43,137 nt of DNA from Saccoglossus kowalevskii (taxonomy: Eukaryota > Hemichordata > Enteropneusta > Harrimaniidae): assembly GCF_000003605.2 (NCBI RefSeq), contig NW_003112477.1:32141-75277 (forward strand), read 5' to 3'. The number at the start of each line of letters is the position of its first letter. Position 1 is the stretch's first letter. The notes below the pieces were generated by a model. That model did not search any database, was not told the origin of the DNA, and saw nothing but the letters and a program-made list of their open reading frames with translations. The position numbers and the translations under genes are program-made. Shown here in pieces: positions 22,201-34,200 of the stretch.

Positions 22201-25200
22201 TTGAATATTGTCAAGACCAGGTTCAATTTGAACAGTTTAAATGGGAACTGTGTTTGCAATGATTGTTTTGTGACTTGATCGAATTTGTAAAATTGATGAC
22301 CATTTTGTCTAAAATTCTAAAATCGCAGTCTGTAAGTCTCAGAGATGAACAACGCTAAAATTTCAATAGTTCAATAGTTTTTTTAGCTCCACTGTTGACT
22401 ACAGTACTCATCCGAGAGAGGCTGCTTGTTTTTATAGTATCCATGCTAGTTCCTCTGTATGTGTGATTATAATCACCACATTTTGTCAGTCTATGCAGTT
22501 CCAGTCACATAGCATTGATATGGACATACAGACAATGCATGACATGTATATATGACTTGATTACAGGTGAAAACAACACATGGATTGTTCATTATTTGTT
22601 ATTGCTTGTTGAGTTATGTTTTATAGATTAGCTGGAATAGGATTACTACATACATTGGTTTCTCAGTGTACTACAGCAGTTTTCACACAGCATTGTAGCA
22701 CATGGATCAGACTCTTGTTAAATGGACTACAGGTGAGTGTCTAGTGTACTCACTTTGTGTTTAAAGTTTTGTGAACTGGCTTTGTTGGAATTATACTAGT
22801 TGGGAAGGGAACATTGTTCAACATATGCAGCAGGATTGACCTAGTTATCCTAGTTATGTAAAGCAAACTCGTACATTTTATTTAAGTTAAAAACTTTAGT
22901 GTGTGTTTCAGATACAATAATTGCTTTTCTATCCCTTCACACTCACAATGTCTTTACATTTCTTGACATATCATAATAATATGATATATTTCAGTCACAT
23001 GATCCACCGGACATCATTCAATCTGCAGCTGAAGTATTGTCTGAAATACTGGAGTATGTTGCCGGAGTGTCTGAGTTATCCAGAGAGATTGCATCCTGTC
23101 ATATCGGTAATATAATTACATGGGTTATATCTTCAAAACCACTGGTGAGTTCATAGTTGTCTTGCTAATTTATGTAACTGGCCAATAAGTGATTTTTCGT
23201 TCACTTCAAGATCTTGCGTATTGTGTGAAAAGTGCTACCTTAACATCTTCCATAAAAATCAAACGATTTGAATTTGAATTTTTAGCGTCAATGTTGAATT
23301 GCCGATCTTTGAGAGGGGAATATTGTATTAAGATTCCCTCATTTCATCAAAATTGATGATCGAATGCCTATAGCACATTAAAAAACATTATAATACTACA
23401 TTTCTCAAATCCCTCAAGATATTTGACACACTGCGATGCTATGACCTTTGTTTGATTTCATGCATTTTGCGGCTTTCTGTAAAACATTGCTGATAAGCTG
23501 GAAATGACTCACTGAACACAGTAATGACAGTAACTTAACCTTTTTAAAATAATACATGTATGTACCAAGATATCTAATCATCATATTTCATCAGTATGAA
23601 TGAATAAAAAATAATGTTTTTCTTAATTTACATATATTTTGAAAGATTTTAAAGGAAACTGCAGCACACCCAGTTATTCATCAACTATTGAACCCAACAC
23701 TCAAAATAAAATTGTTATTATTTTGATGTAAGTGCCTGAATTGTTCCACAACTTTGTGTTATATTTAACAATTTCAGAATTATTTGGCAGCTGTACAAGT
23801 TCTCAAATCGTGTTTCCAGTACTTTCCTGCGCCATGTGGACCATTCAAGTCAAAAGCGGAAAAATTTCTGTTACACATCTTTCAGGAAACCCATCATCCT
23901 AGTATCTTAAAGGTAACTGACATCCAACAACATGTAACACTCAAAGTGATTGGAATATTATACATAAAACAGTTCTTTCTATTGGCTAATTTGTTTTGAT
24001 AAGTTTTCCAATCATTGTGAGAATCTTGTTATAATTCTACTGACTCTCATAAACCATGTTGTTTATCTGAATTTATATTCTCTTTTTTCTGTAACCATCA
24101 GTTGGGATCATGTGACATTGTTATCATTGGGTTTGTATTTAGCTTTGTTGTTTTAATTCTTCTTCTCTTTTTCCTCTTTTAAATTTTACACTAGCTCATG
24201 GAATCTTTTCAAACTTGGCAAGATGCAAATGAAAATGTGCATTTGACTTTTGACCTGTCACTCACAGTTTGATGACCATCTTGGATTTAAGGAGGAACAG
24301 TATTTTTTAGGGATCTGAGTGATCTGAAATTGTTGTATGATGTGCATTATTTCTCATAAATTGACATTATGCTGCTTTATTTATGATATGACTGATTTGT
24401 TCATTGACAGGCCTCTTGTCAAGTATTTGCATTATTACCTGGACTGGGTGGTGCTGGTTCTAATGGAATAAAGCACACAGAATCATGGATCACACAATGT
24501 AATAATATCATAGGGACATTGCATAATATACTATCACAACTTTATCAAGATATTGAAACAGGTCAGTTGGCTTACGAGTGTTTTTTGTTCATAACTAAAG
24601 TGTCAATGTACATATGTAGTAATAAATGTCCGATGAAGGTATATGACTTATGTACGATATTATGCAATGAAGATACAATTGAGTGTGTGTGCCAGTTCTA
24701 ACCAGTGTCGTTTATAGGGTTTAACCTATAACATTCCCAGCTTTACCTGTGACCTCTAACAATGAGATATACAAATTGGTGGTGTATAATAAACTAATCA
24801 TTCATGTTATACACCAGTGTTGATTTTTCTTCATAATTATTATTAATATTATGATTTGATATGATTGTTATTCTTCTTTGTTCATTTGATTTTTCCTGCA
24901 TTATTATTAATTTTGGATTCTCATGGACTAACTGTGACTAGTGGATTGACCTCATGACATTGTAACATCCTATTTTCTCTGTGAATGTGACAATTATGAC
25001 ATTTTTTGCAATTTTAGGGATAGAAATGTACAATGTCCCTGAGACATCAGTACCATTAGGAGAGGTGCTAGATATTGAACCACAGCGTACATTTCTACTA
25101 GCAAGTCAATTTCAGATAATGACAATGTGTCTCAAGTACCAGATAAGGTTAGTGTCTTAATTTCATTTATAGTGTTTTAAATAACATTGACATTGCAAAC

Positions 25201-28200
25201 ATCTTTAGCAGGACACCGCTAAGAAATTTTTTATTTATCTTCCACAGTCAGAGTTTTTCGTCAGTTGTACAGATGCCGGTAGAATCTATTTTGTCTATCG
25301 TATGTAGAACATTATCAATTAATTGTAAAATACTGGTAAGTTAGTATTTATGGATTAAACCGACCTTTGAACTGCAAACTCTTGTCTTTTACTGCATAGG
25401 GGCTAAGGATGGGTTTATTTTTGTTTATTTTGCTGATAGCAAGTTAGTCTTCATCAGCGCATACAACAGACATGTTTACAAATAAGCGTTCACCATGAGC
25501 CTTTGTATTTTTAGCAAGTGCTGTTAAAGTTGCCTGAGACTTGTTTCCTGTGCGTATACAGGTGATGATCCCTTAGCTTTAACATGTGTTAAAATTAAAC
25601 CCAGTGACATTGAATATTTAAGTACATACATTTCCAGTAAAGATGTTGAGAATATAGTAACAATACTTTATAGAAATAGTCCTTAAAAAAAACTGTTTAA
25701 ATTCCTTAAATTTCCATGATTTACCTTTGTGCAACTCATAAAGTTTTTTTTTTATTTATAGCTTAATTATCTTTCTTTCATTACAGGCAAACAAAACTAC
25801 TACAGAGTTTGTGTTACTGTCAGGACTTCTTCCTTCATTACACATTGATGCATTCAATGTATTAGAATCTCATATCAAATGGTAAATTGTCTTTATAATT
25901 CTATATAACATTTCTGAACTAGAAATACCAATTCATAGAGTGTGTAATGCATGTTTTCACTTACTTGAATAATAGACCATATTGTAGGGTGTTCCAGGGC
26001 AATACAAGACTTGCTGTTTCATGCAACATTCAAATTCATTATTAGGGAATTGCGGATAAATGATGCCACATGTACTGCTCATTATTGAGTGATGGATGAT
26101 AGGACAAGGACAGGGATTTGTGCAATAGCGAGTGAGACAAAAGTCGAAAGCGTGCATTTTGATCTGAGTCGTGTTATCATGAAATAATGGGCACTGCAGA
26201 GTCGTTTATTTCAATTATAAGAACAGTACCACAGACTGTCAAAAAATTGAATATACCGGGGGTACATGCAGTGGTAGATTGAAAAGAAAAAAATATACAG
26301 TTTAGTTAGTGTATTTAAAGTTGCGGGTAGAAGAGCAAACAACATGTGAACATATATGTACACATATGTTAATTTCCAGATGAATATGACCAGGATTTCT
26401 TCACCTGAACAAATATTTGAGGGTTACCGGTACTTAAACTACTGAGGTATTTATAGAAATGTGATGTGGGGGTAAAATTGAATGTTGACAAGTCGCACAT
26501 AAACTTTGTTTGTGTGTTTATCCACCGACCTCAAGCACTACCCTGTTAATGTTTATAACAAGACTGCACATGGTACTGGTTGACTAATAAGAATGTAAAG
26601 GGCAGCTCATGCTATTATACCATAATAAAATAATGAACTTTCGTAGTGAAAATAATGAAATTCTTACAGTTAAAATACAAGCTTTCTTGGCAAAATGGTG
26701 TGATGCTGATGTCATGAGTTGATGCTACCATCATGGAATTTTCTTGACTAATAGAAGTAGAAATGCTTTCAGCTTCAAATATGGCTGTTTTATCTGAGAA
26801 TCTTGAAGGTAGAGAAGCAAATCTGTGTGTTTACATCTATTTTGTAGGAGTTTGAGCTGGCAAATGTGTGTTTTCTAATAAAAATTACATTGCATACATG
26901 AACATGTGGTTTCAGACAAATCAAAACAATGTTTTGATATTTGAAACCTGTTTTGGGGTAATTCACCAAAACAGTTACATTGAAAGAAATCTAATCAGCA
27001 TACCATGAGACTTTTCAAAAATGTATGGAGGACCAGTTTTCTGACTAATAGGCACTAACAGGTCATATAAACACACTTCGGGTGAACTGAACTTTATGGT
27101 TACTGCAAATAAAAAATCAATTCTGAGCGGCAGATAACATATAATACCAGAATGAGGCCACCAAAGGAATCCAGATAATCACCACTAGAGGGCGCTAGAT
27201 AGTTGAAAATTAACTACAAACCAGCAATTAACCAAATTTATGAACAGCATTTACAGTAATTTATAAAATATTTATATAACAATCACCCTAAAAAACGTGT
27301 GTCCTTCATTCAAATCCAAATCTGACGCTTTCATTGGATATATACACCATTTGGTAATGCCCATTCCCCATGAATGTTTGCAGTTTTATTAATTCTTTGG
27401 CCATTTTACTACCTGAACACAAAAGATAACACCTGATGTGTTGTTAATGGTCAAGTTGTTTCATTTGTCATTTGAATTTTTTTAAACATTTATAAATATG
27501 TTTTCATGAAATAGTGTGTTTATATTTAGCGCAATGACATTGATAATCAAATAGAATCAAACTTGTCTTGTCTATCATTGTGTAATTCATTATTGACCCT
27601 ATACTTTCACCCATCTTTATTTCAGTTGCAGTAGTCATTTGATAGTGCATGGACTGGTCATCAATAAAGCCATACTCCAGACATTGAGCTGGACTAATGC
27701 AGAACAGCCATGTTATGGGCAACAACACCCATATAGGTAATGCTTATAGGAATCAGATAAAAATAAATTGTAGGCACTTTAGTATGCAGTGAAGTCAATA
27801 TAAACTGACTACGGAACATTGCATTATTACTTCCAACATGTTTAGTGGTGTTTGTTACAACATTGTACTGTTTGAATATCGCATATTGAAAGTCCTATAT
27901 TTGATGGGGTAGTTACAATTTGAAATAACATTGTATGCTTGTAATCAAATAAAAATGCACTGTGTTCAAGTATAAAATGCTTGATTAAAAAATTCAAGAT
28001 TTTAATATTTTACCATATTACATTATTTAGAATCTAAATTTACACATAATCAATTTGAAAATGGGTTTGTCAAGTCACTGTGTTTGAAATTCGAGTGGCT
28101 CTCGCTGTACTCTAGTTAAACATTCTCAACAAATTAGTCACGAATTTGTAATCCTGAGATGTCTTTACAAAGCTCACATATGGTATATTGACTACACAAC

Positions 28201-31200
28201 ATATACTGTAAAACCATTTATTTGCACTGGCATTTACTTTCACTATTTTGATGTTTTGAGTGATCTAACTGGGTTTTAAATTCACATACTTGACAGGAAA
28301 ACAATGAGTTTGATTGTTATTCTATGTGTTCACATGGATTTAAATTTAGCAAAATTAAAAACCAGTGAATAATCAATATGTTGATACTGTAATACTGTGT
28401 TTGATGGAAGGTGGTCCACCACAGAGAAATATTGACCGCAAAATTAACCGTCTATAGAGTACCATCTACAATGTGATTGAGAAATAATGCCAAACAGGGT
28501 TAGTCCATAGTTGTAAATTGAATGTGGACAAGACCATTAAAACAATGTTTCTATCTGTGTTTACAACCATAATTGAATTGTTCTTCTCAACATAATAATG
28601 TGGGGGGGAAATAAAAAATTATAAAACAAAGTGGAACCTGTTAATGACTTCCTTCTTGTCGAATCATCTCTCCTCACACATCATAAAAATTGCTGTGTCT
28701 GGGGGCATCGGCTGTTGCCGAATTGAAAGTGTCAAGTCAAAACAAACACTGCTATGAATATTCCAAGGAAAATTACCCAGGTAGTAGGATAGCGGTTGTA
28801 AATGAGCGTTTTATTATGACGCCCACTGTATAGAAATTAGTTCAAAGTTCAAATACATGTAGTGTTAAATATCTTATTATTTATGTAATAATAGCTATAA
28901 TGAAATGAAACATGGAAGGTTTTCTTCTAAAAATCATTAGTAAAAATCATATTTTCATAGAAATAAAATGTTAAATCATGGTCTTCTAGTAACCATGGTT
29001 AAATGTATGTTTGTTGTCAGCTCATTAAGGTCTTTTTGTTATGATGTCTTAACAACATGGCTGTCAACTGTTGGTGCAGCATCCGGTATTGATGTCCATG
29101 CTGACAAGTTGATAGAATTCATCCTGCAAGATATTCAACTGCATCAAGATGATACCAAGGTAGTTTTAGTCTTATTTCTCAACTTCTTGCATTCATGGGT
29201 AGATTTCTATGGTGTCAGGTGATTTGACTTTCTGTGTATCCCACAACTTGAAAATTGAGTCATCTAATCTTAAATGTTGGTTGAATTATTATATACTTTC
29301 TGTGATTTATATTTATATTTTTTCCAACCAGCATAGCCATAGACAGACAGACAGACAGACAGAAAATAAGATTTAATAGTTTGCCTTACAATAATACACT
29401 TTGAGAAAAAATAAATACCAAAACATATTTTTGAGTTTTCCAAAGTACAAGCCTATATTCAAACTAGCAGGGAGTGAATCTTGTCATGTGCATATCGCGA
29501 ACGTGTATCTGTACTGACAATTAAGTTAGCTTTGAGATTGAATACATGTTGTGCTGTTTTTTTTGTTCAAAAGTCCATTGCTGTTTATTGAAACTTTTGG
29601 TATGGGCTTGTTACATCATTTTTTAACTATGTATGCTATGCTCTCTGTTGACAGCTTGAAGTTGCAAATATTACAGAAAGCAGAAAGAAGAAAAAGAAAA
29701 AGAAAACTAGTTTTGAAATATCAGGGCAGATAGTAGGACAGCAAAAAATATATCAGTTGGCAAATAGTGAAGTTACTCTTGCAGCTCTCAAAGGTACGAG
29801 AAATGTATTGTTTGCTAAATAACCTCTTGCAGCTTCTAGGGTATGAGAAAAAAATTGTATACTGAATAGATTCGAAGCTCTCAAGGGTATGAGAAATAAA
29901 TTGTATACTGAATAGATTCAAAGCTCTCAAGGGTATGAGAAATAAATTGTATACTGAATAGATTCAAAGCTCTCAAGGGTATGAGAAATAAATTGTATAC
30001 TGAATAGATTCAAAGCTCTCAAGGGTATGAGAAATAAATTGTATACTGAATAGATTCAAAGCTCTCAAGGGTATGAGAAATAAATTGTATACTGAATAGA
30101 TTCAAAGCTCTCAAGGGTATGAGAAATAAATTGTATACTGAATAGATTCAAAGCTCTCAAGGGTATGAGAAATAAATTGTATACTGAATAGATTCGAAGC
30201 TCTCAAGGGTATGAGAAATAAATTGTATACTGAATAGATTCGAAGCTCTCAAGGGTATGAGAAATACATTGTATACTGAATAGATTCGAAGCTCACAAGG
30301 GTATGAGAAATACATTGTATACTGAATAGATTCGAAGCTCTCAAGGGTATGAGAAATACATTGTAAACTGAATAGACTTAAGGCTCTCAAGGGTATGAGA
30401 AATAAATTGTATAATGAATAGATTCGAAGCTTTCTAGGGTATGAGAAATGAATTGTATACTGAATAGATTCAAAGCTCTCAAGGGTATGAGAAATACATT
30501 GTAAACTGAATAGACTTGAGGCTCTCAAGGGTATGAGAAATAAATTGTATAATGAATAGATTCGAAGCTTTCTAGGTTATGAGAAATACATTGTATACTG
30601 AATAGATTCGAAGCTCTCAAGGGTATGAGAAATACATTGTAAACTGAATAGACTTGAGGCTCTCAAGGGCATGAGAAATAAATTGTATAATGAATAGATT
30701 CAAAGCTTTCTAGGTTATGAGAAATACATTGTATACTGAATAGATTCGAAGCTCTCAAGGGTATGAGAAATACATTGTAAACTGAATAGACTTGAGGCTC
30801 TCAAGGGTATGAGAAATAAATTGTATAATAATAGATTCGAAGCTTTCTAGGTTATGAGAAATACATTGTATACTGAATAGATTCGAAGCTCTCAAGGGTA
30901 TGAGAAATACATTGTAAACTGAATAGACTTGAGGCTCTCAAGGGTATGAGAAATACATTGTTTGCTAAATAACCTCTTGCAGCTTCTAGGGTATGAGAAA
31001 TAAATTGTATACTGAATAGATTCGAAGCTCTCAAGGGTATGAGAAATACATTGTATACTGAATAGATTCGAAGCTCTCAAGGGTATGAGAAATACATTGT
31101 AAACTGAATAGACTTGAGGCTCTCAAGGGTATGAGAAATACATTGTATACTGAATAGATTCGAAGCTCTCAAGGGTATGAGAAATGCATTGTATACTGAA

Positions 31201-34200
31201 TAGATTCGAAGCTCTTAAGGGTATGAGAAATACATTGTAAACTGAATAGATGTGAAGCTCTCAAAGGTATGAGAAATACATTGTATACTGAATAGCTTCA
31301 AATGTCTCAAGGTATGAGAAATAAATCATATACTGAATAGATTCAAATGTCCTAAGGGTATGAGAAATAAATTGTATACTGAATAGATTCAAATGTCTCA
31401 AGGGTATGAGAAATAAATTGTATACTGAATAGATTCAAATGTCTAAGGGTATGAGAAATAAATTGTATACTGAATAGATTCAAATGTCTCAAGGGTATGA
31501 GAAATAAATTGTATACTGAATAGATTCAAATGTCTAAGGGTATGAGAAATAAATTGTATACTGAATGGATTCAAATGTCTCAAGGGTATGAGAAATAAAT
31601 TGTATACTGAATAGATTCAAATGTCTAAGGGTATGAGAAATAAATTGTATACTGAATAGATTCAAATGTCTCAAGGGTATGAGAAATAAATTGTATACTG
31701 AATAGATTCAAATGTCTAAGGGTATGAGAAATAAATTGTATACTGAATAGATTCAAATGTCTAAGGGTATGAGAAATAAATCGTATACTGAATAGATTCA
31801 AAGCTCTCAAGGGTATGAGAAATAGATTGTATACTGAATAGACTTGAAGCTCTCAAGAATATGAGAAATACATTGTACTTTTGAATACAAGTTTGAGTTT
31901 GGAAAATTACTGTTACTGAGCATGAGATCAGTCATACAAGTCATTATTCCTGTAGACTAGTAACACTGCTTCTTGAGAGTCTACCTACATACATTTATAC
32001 ATGAAATATGTTTATATGTTATTCCAGGTTTGACAGTGTTGATTCAAGTCAAAGGAACATCACTTAAACCCACATTACATAGGGTAAGCCAATATCAATA
32101 TCAGTTCTAGTTGCGACCAGTATTCAGAAATTAACTTTGTAGGGCGAACAAATATAGTAGTCATTACTGTGTGTTCTGAAAATAAATGTGCGTGTAATAA
32201 TTCAGAAAGATACTACCTCATGGAATTCCTATCATTCTATATTGTGATCTGCTTTCACCGGATTATATTGGACACAGTATTTACATTGATGCATTATGGG
32301 ATTCATGAACATTCTGAAATTGTCATTATTTTGTTAGTTGAAAATAATTGACTTCTGGTTTTAAGAGCCTGTATTCTCAAANNNNNNNNNNNNNNNNNNN
32401 NNNNNNNNNNNNNNNNNNNNNNNNNNNNNNNTTCTGAAATGTCATTATTTGTAGTTGAAAATAATTGACTTCTGGTTTTAAGAGCCTGTATTCTCAAACT
32501 TATTGAATGTATTAATATAAGGTTATTACGAGAATACCTCAAAGTATGCACAAAGACAGTACAGCTGGAGTATCGACCAACGCGTGGCGTACTGTCTGAG
32601 TGCATACTTTGAGGTATTCTCGTATTAACCTTATTATTATATATATTTTCAATCCAAGGATACATCATGGGAATGCCGAAATCCGAAAAGTTTAGAATAA
32701 AATCAGCAAACTTCTTTGTGTGGAGTCTTGTCAAACCCCGATGGCAGCCATGTTTGTTTTTATTATTAGAGGACGCTTGCGTGCGTAATCATTCCCTTAT
32801 ATGGTAGGATGGAAATACCCCGTAAAATACCTCAAAATTACGGCACGCTGTAACATATGGTGTTACGGTGACAGATGTATAATAATAGGTTATATGTGTA
32901 CATCATTATGATTCAAATTCAGTCTGCCAGTGGACATTATATTTCAGAAAATACACGTGTTCAAGCTTTGTCTTTGAACATTCAAGGTCTCTTCTGTACA
33001 GATACATAGTCTCATCAAAGATGGTAGAATGGTGCCCATTTTGTTATAAATTCTCAGGTTCAATGCACCTTTCCAAGTTGCAACTTATATCGTAATATAT
33101 TGTAGTTCCATCTATAAGATTGAAGGATTGTATCTGAATGATGTGTATGTTGCTTGTATGCCACAAGTCTACACAGTTAGGTACTTGTATATGATGAATG
33201 TCAATGTTTCCTTACAGGATATCCACACTGCTATAGTGCCCCTATTACTTGATATCCAACAGAATATGCACAAACTACCAATACCATATTCATGTGCTAA
33301 ATGTCGTCAACAGCTCTATCGTGTAATATTATCCTGTATGCTTTCACCTCATCCAAGATGGCCACCTCCGCTGCACTATGCAATCAGAGTGTTCAGTTGT
33401 GGACTACAAGATCCAAATATCGAGGTGAGATGCACAAAATGTAAGGTCTGATTCCTTTTCTTGAATTTACTTTTCAATTTATAAGCTAATCTAAATATTT
33501 ATAAAATGTTTCAGGTTTCTAGTTTTTGTCGAGAAGCCCAGTTGGTCTGTAATTCTATCATTCATCCACGTGTACCAAGTTTGTGCTTGCCACTAACACT
33601 TGCGGATTTACCACCAGTGCAGAGTGATACAACAAGTAACCAGGTCCATAAAAATACAGAACAGGTTGTGCCAAGCATGGTAACTTTATCAGCTATGGGA
33701 GATATGCCAGGAAAGAAAGGCGAGGGTGATCCTGAACCTCTACTGGTCCATGAGGATGTTACTCATGCAGAAGTGCAGAATGAATATCAGAAGACAGAAG
33801 AAGCGAGTCTTGTTACTATGGCAATAGAAGCTGAAGCAAGTGATGATGACAAGGAAGATAAAGACGTGAAAGATGAAGACAGTTCGAATTGTGAGGAGGA
33901 GGAGGAAGAAGTGGAAGAGAATACAAACAAAGCGACAAAAAGAAAACACAATGCAGAAGAATATGTGAAAGATGAACCAGACGCCAAAAAAGTAGGTATT
34001 TTTTTCACTAAATTAGTTTCCATTTAATGCAGCTCTCTTTTTCTATATATGCCCATTAAGACAGTACATTATATTTGGTAATCATAGATAATATAGAAGA
34101 AAACATATAAATTAATCGGTCTGAAAAGCTTTTATTTACCATGAAGACAGGTTATTGTCATGCTCCTTGAAAACTATAATACAGAGTAAATGAAATAAGT

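Noticed and set aside
23646-23727. Extra PELP1 exon with AG acceptor and GTAAGT donor
   Set aside because: Exons 4 and 5 already join in phase and align with the family without a gap. This segment is 82 nt and would break the frame.
24255-24330. C/D-box snoRNA in PELP1 intron 5 (TGATGA to CTGA)
   Set aside because: The C-box flank is imperfect and no terminal stem pairs. Introns of ribosome-biogenesis genes often host snoRNAs, but this one is not supported.
30157-30528. A 123-codon minus frame of repeated SHTLESFESIQYT-like units, with several similar frames to 31810
   Set aside because: It is the 46-bp satellite read in one frame (46 is not a multiple of 3, so the frame rotates). There is no start context or independent coding signal.
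33740-34023. Minus-strand Ser/Phe-rich frames at 33740-34023
   Set aside because: They are antisense shadows of the acidic Glu/Asp-rich PELP1 exon 15.
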